Shown here in pieces: positions 10,927-20,839 of a stretch of 64,000 nt of DNA (position 1 is its first letter; each line of letters starts with the position of its first letter). The notes under the pieces are model-generated. The model did not search any database. It was not told the origin of the DNA and worked only from the letters and a program-made list of their open reading frames with translations. Both the position numbers and the translations under genes were made by a program. The stretch comes from Nilaparvata lugens (lineage: Eukaryota > Arthropoda > Insecta > Hemiptera > Delphacidae). The DNA is taken from assembly GCF_014356525.2 (NCBI RefSeq), contig NC_052506.1, positions 20,115,916 to 20,179,915 on the forward strand. Reading direction: 5' to 3'.

Positions 10927-11841
10927 CTAAACAATTAGTTTTGCTTCTTTTAGCTCTTCAATTATAGACGCAATCTCAATATCATGCCCGGTGTTGCCAG
11001 AAGCTTTTGAGGAATAGAGTAAATTTAATCTTTCCACTAATTCGTCAAAATTATCAAAGTATTGATAAATTCTATCATGAGAATTATTTTTTGCAAATTT
11101 CAATAAACCCCACCCCTTCTTTTTACTAATTTTTTTACTGGGAAATAACTTTTGAATCATTTGCAATTTAATTCCATGATTTCGTTTAACATAGCCTCTT
11201 CGATCTAAATGTATGCCTGTAAGTGTTAAGATTTTTTTATACTTATCCAGATCTCTCTGATTATAAAGATTCGAGTTTGGTCTCACACTGAATAATAACT
11301 CAAGTAGACCATGTGTTAAACGAAATCTTTCATTATTAATATCTATATAACCGTTATCAAATATTACTTGCTGATTTCCAATATAATACACGTCATCTTT
11401 AGAATTATATGAAATTCCATAACTGATTGAATTATTCAATTTTTCCGCATGAAATGTTTTTAGGTATTGTGACAGCACATCATCGTTTCTGCTAGAACCA
11501 AGTAAACTGTTTTCAAATTTAGTCGAGCTTAAAAAATTGTCTGTTGAACTCTCATAACTCTGCTTATCCTCCTCATTATCATCAATTTCCATACTCTCTT
11601 GTTCCTCTTTTACTTCTTCCTTTTTTGGTTTTACACCAGAGTGAAAACTAGATTTGTTTTTTCCCAGTTCAATTATAGGTTCTATCAATGGTGATAGAGT
11701 TTTCCTATTGTATTCCTCCGATCGCCTTTCAAAATTGACTAAGCTTTTATGCTTGTCTCTAATTACTTTTCTCAATTTCTTAATCTTTTCGATTAAACCA
11801 ACGTTCATTCTATTCAGTTTTCTGCTGCTGTATGACAACAT
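10927..11841 (-). CDS. DUF8207-like conserved Polinton protein
   Basis: 304 residues from the ATG at 11841. The N-terminal third is basic and helical (KIKKLRKVIRDKHK), the middle is acidic and low-complexity (EEVKEEQESMEIDDNEED), and the C-terminal part carries the conserved domain: a YYIGNQQVIFDNGYI beta block, GLLELLFSVRPN, an RDLDKYKKILTLTG block, and the closing block FDELVERLNLLYSSKASGN followed by IEELKEAKLIV. I recognise this ending from a family widespread in insect and cnidarian genomes, listed as far as I recall as DUF8207 and repeatedly found beside Polinton ATPases. Function is unknown; a virion or core role is possible. It sits 21 bp downstream of the ATPase gene stop, consistent with a shared transcript. 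Confidence 0.75.
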   Translation of the reverse strand: MLSYSSRKLNRMNVGLIEKIKKLRKVIRDKHKSLVNFERRSEEYNRKTLSPLIEPIIELGKNKSSFHSGVKPKKEEVKEEQESMEIDDNEEDKQSYESSTDNFLSSTKFENSLLGSSRNDDVLSQYLKTFHAEKLNNSISYGISYNSKDDVYYIGNQQVIFDNGYIDINNERFRLTHGLLELLFSVRPNSNLYNQRDLDKYKKILTLTGIHLDRRGYVKRNHGIKLQMIQKLFPSKKISKKKGWGLLKFAKNNSHDRIYQYFDNFDELVERLNLLYSSKASGNTGHDIEIASIIEELKEAKLIV

Positions 11842-11862
11842 GACTGCACAAAGAATTAATCT

Positions 11863-12546
11863 CTACTCACCGGTAAGAAACGTATCGAGCGAATCTCGGT
11901 ACTTGCCGCTATTAATTCCACACTCGCTCATAATAGTTACAAAATTATGAGGTTTACGATTCCAAACTGTATGACAAAGTTTAACGAAATCTTTATAAGA
12001 AATATCTCCTCCAACATGATCTCTGTGAATTAATTTCAGACTCAATAAATCTATCTTGAAGATTATAATCATATTTGCATTGTCCCTAGTGAAATGTTTC
12101 TGTGTAGCTCCATAACTCTGAATTAAATATGCAGTGTCAATATTTCGATGTCGTCCCATAGTAAAATATTCTCTTATCTGTGGCACATTGCTCAGTTGTA
12201 AGTCATCAAAAATTACTAAGCTATATTCTGGTATATGGTTCGGATGGGGAATTTGGCTCACATCCTCTTTCATGTGAAATCCGATATTTTTCAAACCTGC
12301 AAATACCTTCCTGAGAAAAACATATTTTGGTTGATATAAGCTCTTGCTAAATAAGTAAATGTGCTTAAATCTTGAGCCATTTTCAGCAAATACTAAATTA
12401 AATAAGAGATTTGTTTTTCCTCCAGCACTGGGAGAAATAATTAACATTCTTGCATTATGAGGAAGTAAGTCTCCATTTTTACAAAATGCAGGCTTTTCTT
12501 TATCAGTAATTAATTTATCAAAGTTAACAATTGGTATTTGACTCAT
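11863..12546 (-). CDS. A32-like FtsK/HerA-type genome packaging ATPase
   Basis: 227 residues from the ATG at 12546 (MSQIPIVNF); longer in-frame starts exist up to 12636, but the extension reads like leader sequence. Walker A is SPSAGGKT (residues 38-45) and Walker B is SLVIFDD (about 109-115). A LIQSYG segment followed by FTRDNAN (about 141-158) matches the sensor/arginine region of poxvirus A32-type packaging ATPases. The protein would pump the genome into the capsid. The frame is uninterrupted and of normal length, so this gene looks intact. It is the most confidently assigned enzyme of the minus-strand block. Confidence 0.9.
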   Translation of the reverse strand: MSQIPIVNFDKLITDKEKPAFCKNGDLLPHNARMLIISPSAGGKTNLLFNLVFAENGSRFKHIYLFSKSLYQPKYVFLRKVFAGLKNIGFHMKEDVSQIPHPNHIPEYSLVIFDDLQLSNVPQIREYFTMGRHRNIDTAYLIQSYGATQKHFTRDNANMIIIFKIDLLSLKLIHRDHVGGDISYKDFVKLCHTVWNRKPHNFVTIMSECGINSGKYRDSLDTFLTGE

Positions 12547-12843
12547 GATTACAAACGTACAGAACATGATCTGATAAGGAACTGATAAGTTATCAGGGAG
12601 GAGGGTGAGCCACCACATGGGTCGACAGGCGCTCACTCGCTCCCTCCCACTGATAGAAGTTTCTCACTTCAACTGACCCTCTCTTTCCCGCACCCTCTTC
12701 ACGAGAATGCATCTGTTGCTTAGCCTTAGCAAATTACGAATCTTTGGATTGAAATGAAAAGCATTTTTGATGAGGAGCTATTATATTTACAATAGATTAT
12801 TTACACTGAATGGAATGTATTTACAATGAGATATTACAATAGA
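12547..12843. other. Intergenic region upstream of the ATPase
   Basis: A short CT-rich stretch (12620-12715) and AT-rich DNA with repeats of TTTACAATAGATTA near 12786-12845. It probably holds the promoter of the minus-strand ATPase group. No clear TATA box was singled out. Confidence 0.4.
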
Positions 12844-13800
12844 TTATTTTTCATCTAATAGTTGATCTTTACTAATATAACTAGGCGTTGAAAATCCAAT
12901 CCATTTCACTAGCAATCCTTTTTTATCACATTTTAATATTTTTTCAATCAAATACACTTGTCTCTCCGATTCGTTTAATTGTGTTTTTTTAATTTCTTCT
13001 GCATAAAACCTACCACTAATTACTTCTCCGTTTAGATCTCGCAAGCTATACATTACAGGTTGAGAAGGAAATATAGAATGAATTACAAAATACTCTGCAC
13101 TCCAGATTATGTTATAAGATTTATCGAAAAGAACCCTTTTCTTTGAGATTCGTACAACATCTCCTAGCTTAAATTTCGGTTTTGAATTTTTCAATTTATA
13201 TCGTGTATTGAATGCAGAATTCAATGACATTAAAACATGATTACGATCTTTCTTCCTCACATCCTTAGGTTTCATTCTAATGGATGAATGCGTTGTTGCA
13301 TTATAATCACGAACTAAACTGTCTAGTTGCGATATCCAGTTTTTGGTTCCATGTTCAGTTAAATATCTATAAATTTTTGCTTTAAGTGTTCTATTAAACC
13401 TTTCAACTATGGAGGCTTTCTTATTTAATACTATATCTATCTAATAACGCTTTAACTTTTGAATTAAAGAATTCTGTTCCCTGATCTGTTTGGAACAGCT
13501 TAACTCCCTTATTTTTAGAAATAATTGGTTTGAGAGTGTTAAATACAGATTGGCTTGCCTTGTCTTTTAATGGTACACAATATGCAAATTTTGAAAAACA
13601 TTAACTGCTAAGATATATTTATAACCCTTATTAAAACGCAATAAACTTGTCATCTCAATGAGATCGGCTTGAAGCAAGTCTTTTTCACTTTTCAACTCAT
13701 ATTTGCGAGTGGGATAGTTCACACGCGGCACGCTATGAAGCTCTACAGCTAGCTTAGATCTAATAATATTCATGATATTTACAACAGTCAAATCAGTGGT
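12844..13800 (-). pseudogene. Polinton retroviral-like integrase with C-terminal chromodomain, broken
   Basis: Three frame-shifted pieces in one direction. The 5' piece (about 13598-13800) has the start of the core domain with the first catalytic Asp (LLQADLIEM). The middle piece (about 13425-13598) has the second catalytic Asp in FQTDQGTEF. The 3' piece, reading from about 13425 to 12844, has the catalytic Glu in KASIVERFNRTLK, then an SH3-like KFKLGDVVRISK region and a chromodomain (VYLIEKILK, then LVKWIGFSTPSY). The breaks near 13598 and 13425 are one or a few bases each. The D,D(35)E residues themselves are all present. This enzyme class inserts Polintons with 6-bp duplications; this copy cannot make it. 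Confidence 0.88.
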
Positions 13801-13836
13801 GTTGGATGATTGTCACAGGACATACTGAGCAATCAG

Positions 13837-13956
13837 TTAGAGTGTTGTGGGCACTCTATAATGTCCAAAAGGGAGAGTATCAACACCATTCTCAGCAATG
13901 TACCTCTTATCATCATAAGGACTCAAACAGATTTTTGCACATTCAACCTGATACAT
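13837..13956 (-). pseudogene. C-terminal tail of a protein-primed DNA polymerase (pPolB) or similar
   Basis: A 39-codon frame from the ATG at 13956 to the stop at 13837-13839 contains SPYDDKRY followed by DTLPFGHY. To my knowledge this signature ends viral/organellar-type B DNA polymerases of metazoan Polintons and some related element proteins. Upstream of the ATG a stop follows within seven codons, and no polymerase catalytic motif is seen anywhere else in the element. It lies directly beside the truncated 5' end of the integrase, which suggests a deletion that fused the two remnants. Confidence 0.6.
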
Positions 13957-14229
13957 GGTGTGGTGGAACAAGAACTAATAACCAATTCATCAAAGTTGAC
14001 AATAGCTAATCCATTTTTATTTATTTTTTTTATTTTTTGAAATATCTTTCTCTTCTACCATAATATTCTATGTTGTTAGTATGAAGACTTCCTTACTACT
14101 GTTCAATCAATTATATGTGTACATACTTAATCAGACTAAACCGGCTTCATATATTATTCTAACTTACACATAGCTTTACAACTAGAGTAGCTTGGTTTAA
14201 TTCAATAAATCAACATAGAATGAGAAACA

Positions 14230-14480
14230 TTATACAGCATTTATTTTTGATAATTCTTTACATAATTCAAGTATATAGTTTACATTCATTAAATATGGTA
14301 TGCAATAATCAAAAATTTGTACAATATCGTCTTTATTTTTCAAACTTTTGTCAATAGTTATAATAATTTTGCATTTATTTATTCGTAACTTACAACTAAT
14401 ACATTTATTCCTTAAACCTCTACAAGTATTACTATTATTATTATTACAATTAATTTTCACATTCAAAGCTTTTAGTATTT
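14230..14480 (-). CDS. Unknown small open frame without ATG
   Basis: About 80 codons are open, but no ATG starts the frame (the first possible start is a TTG at 14466). The product is rich in Asn, Lys and Cys (CRGLRNKCISCKLRINKC) and ends in a helical stretch. The CxxC-like cysteines could bind metal. It may be the decayed end of one of the upstream minus-strand genes or chance. Between 13957 and 14229 nothing was recognised. Confidence 0.25.
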
Positions 14481-14540
14481 AATAGTTTTATTCTCTCCTC
14501 AATTAACAAGTTCATCATAATTTCTGTAAAAAAGTTAAAG

Positions 14541-14975
14541 TTATAGTTTGTACAACATTGCTGATTCGCCACACATTTTCATAATTTCAAATGTAAATCT
14601 TACACTATCAATGTTTTTATCTGTTAACCTATCATCAATGAAATAATACATTTGAATATTCAACCAACCTAGTGAATTACAATAGCAAAATTCAGGAATT
14701 TCCTTTAATTCACATCTTCGATGTCTATCAACTATATTCTTATTTATAATATAACATACGCTTATATGTTCTTACTTCTGTTCTTCACTTTTACCAGGTT
14801 TTATAAATGTTAAATATTCCTCAAACGTTAGTCCTTCTTTTCCGAAATTATTCAATTCTAATATTGTTTTGTCAATAAGTTCGAAATAACAACATCTATA
14901 TTTTTCATCGATTTTATTCGAAAAATAGTTCTTATCAAATGAAATTGAATCCATCTCCAATCTGAAATTAAACAT
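14541..14975 (-). pseudogene. Unknown Polinton gene interrupted by an in-frame stop
   Basis: The frame opens at the ATG at 14975 (MFNFRLEMDSISF), meets TAA at 14772-14774, and stays open in the same frame to a stop at 14541-14543. The part after the stop carries HISVCYIIN and CYCNSLGWLNIQMYYF. The neighbour upstream (14985-15488) has similar local pieces (EYISSVYIINRHFNEL, NHISVCDLY, MKYLTFV versus EEYLTFI), hinting that the two are diverged tandem duplicates. No family was recognised. Confidence 0.4.
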
Positions 14976-14984
14976 AATATGCTA

Positions 14985-15488
14985 TCAATCTTGTTCTAGC
15001 CCACTCTCATCTGAACAAATAAATAAAAAATTCCAGATAAGTTCATTTAATTGTTCTTTTGTTAAATGTTTATTTTTTTCTGTTATACATTTTTTAATTT
15101 TATTGATAGACTCTTTAAGATGTGCACAATCACATCTCCATGAATCGGGGCAATCTTTTTCCCTGTAAGCATCATATGATGTACCGTATAAATCACAAAC
15201 TGAAATATGATTATAGTTATCATTATGCCAAACTCCTAATTTTTCATAGTCTCTCACAAATGTTAGATATTTCATATTCGTCCATCCTTTTTCTGCTAAC
15301 TGGTCCAATAATTGCTGATGCGTCTCCAATAGTTCAGTTAGTTCACAACGATAACTTTGTATTCTCGCCATTTTTTCTAAAGAAACAGAATCATATTTAC
15401 GTAATTCATTGAAATGCCTATTTATAATATATACTGAGCTTATATATTCATCAAATGATTCCGTTCGACAGCTCATATCTGAAAACAT
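14985..15488 (-). CDS. Unknown Polinton protein, 167 aa
   Basis: The start is the ATG at 15488. The protein is mostly helical (MARIQSYRCELTELLETHQQ, LTKEQLNELIWNFLF) with a central patch of Cys, Asp and Trp (CPDSWRCDCAH) that could be a small metal-binding or disulfide knot. There is no signal peptide and no membrane segment. Partial resemblance to the next gene downstream suggests a small family. Role unknown; it is the first gene of the minus-strand block. Confidence 0.5.
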   Translation of the reverse strand: MFSDMSCRTESFDEYISSVYIINRHFNELRKYDSVSLEKMARIQSYRCELTELLETHQQLLDQLAEKGWTNMKYLTFVRDYEKLGVWHNDNYNHISVCDLYGTSYDAYREKDCPDSWRCDCAHLKESINKIKKCITEKNKHLTKEQLNELIWNFLFICSDESGLEQD

Positions 15489-15538
15489 ATTAAACTATAA
15501 GTTGGAATGATCAGTGTATATAATCAATTGTAAAATAT

Positions 15539-15715
15539 TTACTTAGTTAGTAATTGACTCTTATCTATCCAAGACGGTTCACTAAAACCGAGCCACTTTA
15601 CGAGATAACGCTTTCCAACTTTCTTTAATATTCTCTCTACAAGATAAACTTGCATTTCATCTAAAGTTAACTCTGATTTCTTTAATTCTTGTTCATAAAA
15701 TTTACACAGAACCTT
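15539..15715 (-). pseudogene. Second integrase chromodomain remnant
   Basis: About 58 codons aligning with the chromodomain end of the integrase at 12844: FYEQELKKSELTLDE, VYLVERILK, YLVKWLGFSEPSWI. The open frame continues to 15886, but upstream of about 15715 it no longer resembles an integrase. It is a diverged second copy, not a simple duplication of the first, and points to recombination between related elements at the meeting point of the two gene blocks. Confidence 0.75.
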
Positions 15716-15860
15716 TTTGTGACAATATAATGCTTGTGAAAATCTGTGCTTTGCATGATTGTGAGCCAATGGATAAGAGACGCTTCGTTCTAAATAACGT
15801 TCTATGTGGTTCGTTCTATGTGGAGCATTCAACTTATATTTAAGAGGCAAATTCTCTAAT

Positions 15861-17424
15861 ATGGTGACACCTAAACATGGAGTCAAAGCAAAGCTGGCTT
15901 ACCTATTGGACAGTGGAAGTGATATGTCTCGAAAGATTCTACAAGTGCTTGGTTTCCAAGGAGAATATAAAGAAGACTATAATGTGATAGTAGATAACAA
16001 TAAAACTGTTGGGATCGATTGCTTGGCTTGGGTTAATAATAATGTGAGAGTAAAAATTTATAATAAGTTTGTATGTCAAATCACAAGCCCTGCTGTAAAT
16101 AACCAGTTAGCTAACCATATTGTAGACTTTATTCCCTGTGCAGATGCAAGATTACAGGAAACCTTTACCTCTGATGCAGCTAAAATGCATGGTATTACAC
16201 GTTTGGAAGCTACAATCTATAACTATAGTTTAACAAATAGAGACAATAGCAAAATCTTTGACCCTATTCAAGATAGCTTGTCACTCTTGAATGATTGTAG
16301 AAATTATTTCCAAAATGTCCCAATTTATTCTCTGTCCTCGGCTAAAATGTGGAGAAAACTGACAGATAATTTAAGAAATAGTTGTTGTTTGGTCTATAAT
16401 GATCTTCTACAGTATGTTTACTGGGGAAATAGCAATACCAAGAAATTGACTGGAGTACAACATAGAAATAAAATAATTTCTTATGTTATTTCTGCATTCA
16501 GTTTCAATTTACTAGCTATAAATTATGTAGAGATTTTTGAGGATCCATCAAACAAAAATAATATCAGTTTCTCACATAAGTGCTATATTAAGAGTGGCGA
16601 GACATATTTCTCCAAGTCAACCACAGTTTTCTCTACCATATCCAAAGTTGTTGAGCTAGATGAGTTGGGTCTTGTAGCAACAGCTAACTTGATACCACAA
16701 GTCTTAAGAAAACGAGCAAACATGACTTGTAAGCTTCTCCCATACCCTGTTAAAGAGATACAGCCCTTGTCTCCTATCAGCCAAGAAGCGTAAGCTAGAA
16801 CTGCATGAAATTGATCTAAAACGGAGGAAAACTGAGTTTTTTGAAACCACACAGTCATTTAGGGCACAGCATAAGCAGCTAGAAGAAATAGAAAATTTGA
16901 GAGAGGAACTTGAGCCATATTTCCATTCACATTGGCGAAATTTTGATCTAAGTGGAGTGTACAATGTGACTGCATTTACTGTAAATAATAAAGGAAAATT
17001 TGCATATGTAGGTGTTTTAGGAGAAAAGGAAGGTTCAAAAAATGTTTACTTTGTAAAGGGGTGCCATAAAAATGTTTCTATTAATGCATACAATGCAAGA
17101 GAAGACCTTAAGAAAGAGGGTTATTTTGTAATCCCTTACACTGAGAAAAAAGAAATTATTTGTCTACCAAGGGAAGAGAAAATTTGTGTAATTACAGTCA
17201 ATGGTATGACAAGCTATAATGGTCATACATTTCCTAGAATAGAATCACTTAAGTTTCTGTCAGATGTATGGAAAAACTTGGAAGACACTCCCTTCATACA
17301 AAAAGAAGTGGAGCAGTATAATAACATCACAATGCTGGAAATTAAAGGGAAAGTAAAAGTAGGACGGTGTAAAAGATTAGGAGAGTTACCAGAAGGTATA
17401 GAGTTAGTCATTACTGCTAAATGA
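15861..17424 (+). pseudogene. Unknown replication-initiator-like protein, one frameshift
   Basis: The frame opens at the ATG at 15861 and stays open to 16793; it continues in another frame from about 16740 to 17424, so the gene is joined only across a frameshift at roughly 16735-16790. Visible features: LDSGSDMSRKILQVLGF near the start, KTVGIDCLAWVNNNVRVKIY with a following NK, and about 50 residues later GITRLEATIYNY. The pairing of a Y-x-K tyrosine motif with an R-L-E strand recalls phage gene II/X-type rolling-circle initiators, but no HUH motif was found. After the break come a nuclear-localisation-like KKRKLELHEIDLKRRK, a coiled coil and a globular end. A replication role is inference. 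Confidence 0.5.
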
Positions 17425-18298
17425 GTGGAGGAGGAGGACAAAGGAGGAGAACAAAGGACAATTTTTGTCCTCAGAGAAAAGGAAAATTGTCCTTGGAGGA
17501 TAGTTTTTGTCCTTGGAGGGGAGGATTTTTGTCCTCGAAGGATAAAATTAAAGTAAAAATGAACTTACATGTGTTGATTTCACGAAATGACAGCTATCTC
17601 CTCGCCTATGCTTCTCTCAGTTCAGGTAGCTCCTCGACTGTGCTTGTCTCAGCTCAGGTATTGTCTCAGCTTAGCTATCTCCTCGGCTATGCTTGTCTCA
17701 GCTCAGGTATGTTTCCCTCACGAGAGCTCAACTGGGTATGTGGTTCGGAACTTGAGTTGAGAGGTGAGAAAATGCTGTGAAAACAATGAAATATTTAATA
17801 ACTGAACTGAAATCATTCAAGAATGCTATTCAAAATATCTTGAAATGTTGTGAAATATTTAATAATATTAGAAATCAATCGAGAATGCTATTCCTCTATG
17901 TTGAAATGTTGTGAAATATTTAATAATATTAGAAATCATTCGAGAATGCTAATATGTTTAAGTGAGTTGGCATGGGGGATTTCAGCTTCTAGCAGGTGTT
18001 TTCACCCTCTCATGCAGAGTTCTAGATGAGATTTTTTTTTTTCCCGTCTTCTAACACATGGATGCTATTCGAAAAATGATCGAGTGTCAGTTTTTGTAAT
18101 AGGAGAGAGAATACTTACAAACCGATAATGATGTGGGAGCACGTGTTGTTGGAGAGAAATTTGAATTTTTTTTGCCTTGTAGCACACTTCGCTCTCGCTC
18201 GCATGAGCCTGGAACAGAGAGAGAAACGTATGCTATATAAACAGAAGTGATGAGAGGAAAATTATCATTTACATCTGAGTCTACTTTGAGTGCACTTC
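17425..18298. other. Non-coding region with several local repeats and the promoter of the next gene
   Basis: 17430-17560: G-rich direct repeats of TTTTTGTCCT and GGAGGA. 17590-17715: repeats of CTCCTCGNCTATGCTTGTCTC. 17775-17955: three copies of GAAATATTTAATAATATTAG with ATTCGAGAATGCTA. A 119-codon frame over this region is a by-product of the repeats. From 18100 the sequence becomes promoter-like, with TATATAA at 18234-18240. Confidence 0.55.
18234..18240 (+). promoter_or_regulatory. TATA box of the spliced ssDNA-binding-like gene
   Basis: TATATAA lies 59 bp upstream of the ATG at 18299, with an initiator-like TCATTTAC about 30 bp further on (near 18265). This matches a focused eukaryotic RNA polymerase II promoter. 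Confidence 0.5.
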
Positions 18299-18397
18299 AT
18301 GATGAGTTCCCCATCAACATCTTCTCTATCATACATCCTGCCGGATAACCCGCCGCAGCGCGTGCTCAACTATTGGCAGCGCAAAGCTGCTGAGTCG

Positions 18398-18428
<31 letters not shown>

Positions 18429-18643
18429 CACCCGCTCCGCTGGATCCAGCATCACCAGGTGGGGAGATCATCATCGGAGACAGCCCTATTCATCGGCTGG
18501 CTCCACCTGCTACCTGGGCACTGCGGCATGAGGTGCTAACAACACTGAACAACAAGCAGAAGCAGGGGAAGAGGAGGCTGCTGTTTGAGGAGCCTGAGGT
18601 TAGCGGGGATGAGGAGGAGCAGTCAATCTGCTCACAAACAAAG
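18299..18643 (+). CDS. Spliced Polinton protein, exon 1 (Ala tract, acidic linker)
   Basis: 115 codons from the ATG at 18299 (a GTG 9 bp earlier is not needed). Exon 1 encodes a Ser/Pro-rich start, a run of about ten Ala made by a GCT repeat (18400-18430), a PPATWALRHEVL segment and a basic-then-acidic linker (KQGKRRLLFEEPEVSGDEEE). It ends in frame at AAG|GTTAGT (18643), and exon 2 resumes in the same phase at 19762. Together they make a 238-residue protein whose disordered N-terminal half precedes a compact C-terminal domain. Base composition is higher in GC than in the neighbours. Confidence 0.65.
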
Positions 18644-19761
18644 GTTAGTTTCAACAAATATTATTAACTTGTGCATGCACAGATTTTTTCTGTGATTGAT
18701 TGTTAAAAAAAATCTGTGCACATACGAGTCTTTGATTATTTGATATGAATATTATTTGAACTGATTAGAATGCAAAGGAAATATTATTTGAACTGCTTAG
18801 AAATGGAATTATTGTTTAAAGTAATCGATCATGCAACAATGTTAGCAATATTTCCTTGAACTGATTAGAAATGGAATTATGAGATATTATTGTTTAAAGT
18901 AATCGATCATACAACAATGTTAGCAATATTTCCTTGAACTGATTAGAAATGGTATTATGAGATATTATTGTTTAAAGTAATCAATCATGCAACAATGTTA
19001 GCAATATTTCCTTGAACTGATTAGAATGCAAAGGGAATATTATTTGAACCAAATAGAAATTGATGCTAAGGAAATATTATTTGAAATGATTAGAATGCAA
19101 AGGAAATATTATTTGAACTGCTTAGAAATTGAATTATGAGATATTATTGTTTAAAGTAATTGATCATGCAACAATGTTAGCAATATTTCCTTGAACTGAT
19201 TAGAAATGGTATTATGAGATATTATTGTTTAAAGTAATCGATCATGCAACAATGTTAGCAATATTTCCTTGAACTGATTAGAAATTGATGCTAAGGGAAT
19301 ATTATTTGAACCGAATAGAAATTGAATTATGAGATATTATTGTTTAAAGTAATCGATCATGCAACAATGTTAGCAATATTTCCTTTAAGTGATTAGAAAT
19401 TGATGCTAAGGAAATATTATTTGAAATGATTAGAATGCAAAGGAAATATTATTTGAACTGCTTAGAAATTGAATTATGAGATATTATTGTTTAAAGTAAT
19501 CAATCAAGCAACAATGTTAGCAATATTTCCTTGAAGTGATTAGAATGCAAAGGAAATATTATTTGAACTGATTAGAAATTATTGTTTAAAGTACTCGATC
19601 ATGCAACAATGTTATTTCAATAACTGATATTACTCACTTTATGCAGAGAATGTCAATTCGATGATGACAATTCGATGATAATCTGATGTAGAGATCAATA
19701 ATCTATCGATCTCTAGTATGATCTGAAACAAATAAGACACTAATCAAATATTTTTCAACAG
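18644..19761 (+). repeat. Repeat-filled intron (about 78-bp tandem unit)
   Basis: The intron (GTTAGT...TTTTCAACAG, 1,118 bp) is largely an array of a unit of about 78 bp containing TATTATTGTTTAAAGTAATC, GATCATGCAACAATGTTAGC and AATATTTCCTTGAACTG. About seven to eight copies are interleaved with a second shorter unit (GCAAAGGAAATATTATTTGA). The copies are very similar to one another, so the array expanded recently. It has no coding potential. Confidence 0.8.
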
Positions 19762-20133
19762 AAACAAGCTGTAATGGACGACGACTCCTCACTCATCCCG
19801 TTAATGAAGGAGGTGGAGGGTGCGGGAGAGTTGGACTTTGTCCAACTCATAAACAAACCTCTACCCAAACCGTGGATCCCGCTGAGGGAGTTGAAGGAGC
19901 GCACTCCCTACCCCATAGTTGGCGTGAGGGAGGACACCAATAAACACGGTCGACGTGTAATTTTAAAAATAAGGAATGCAGGAAGCAAATGTGAGGTGTA
20001 TCTACCTCAAAGATTTGCTTCCTGCATTGACGCGGGAAAGATTGAACATTTTAATAAAACTTGTAAAAATTATGTGTTGCTAGTAACACATAAGTCGCCA
20101 AATTGGTCAGATATAAAAATTGTTAATGCTTAA
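19762..20133 (+). CDS. Spliced Polinton protein, exon 2 (OB-fold/SSB-like domain)
   Basis: Exon 2 begins after the acceptor TTTTTCAACAG and runs 123 codons to the TAA at 20131-20133. The C-terminal domain (KERTPYPIVGVREDTNKHGR, RVILKIRNAG, CEVYLPQRF, then NYVLLVTHK) follows the strand pattern of a small OB-fold-like module (T-K-x-G-x-R-V-x-L, then x-L-P-x-R) that I associate with single-strand-DNA-binding-like proteins of arthropod mobile elements; this is an inference. The exon is unusual in carrying two strong inverted repeats (19975-20027 and 20083-20175), the second spanning the stop codon. Confidence 0.6.
   Translation, partial: KQAVMDDDSSLIPLMKEVEGAGELDFVQLINKPLPKPWIPLRELKERTPYPIVGVREDTNKHGRRVILKIRNAGSKCEVYLPQRFASCIDAGKIEHFNKTCKNYVLLVTHKSPNWSDIKIVNA
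19975..20027 (+). repeat. Hairpin inside exon 2
   Basis: Arms AATGCAGGAAGCAAAT (19975-19990) and its perfect complement (ending at 20027), with a nested TGAGGT/ACCTCA pair inside. The stem is about 22 bp, with a small bulge and a 6-7-nt loop. It is fully within coding sequence. Confidence 0.85.

Positions 20134-20839
<706 letters not shown>

Noticed and set aside
13806..14040. Two plus-strand frames of 67 and 76 codons
   Set aside because: They lie antisense to the polymerase-tail remnant, whose minus-strand reading has a recognisable signature; the plus readings have none.
17421..17780. 119-codon plus-strand frame after the initiator-like gene
   Set aside because: It is made of the local G-rich and CTCCTCG-type repeats and has no protein-like composition.
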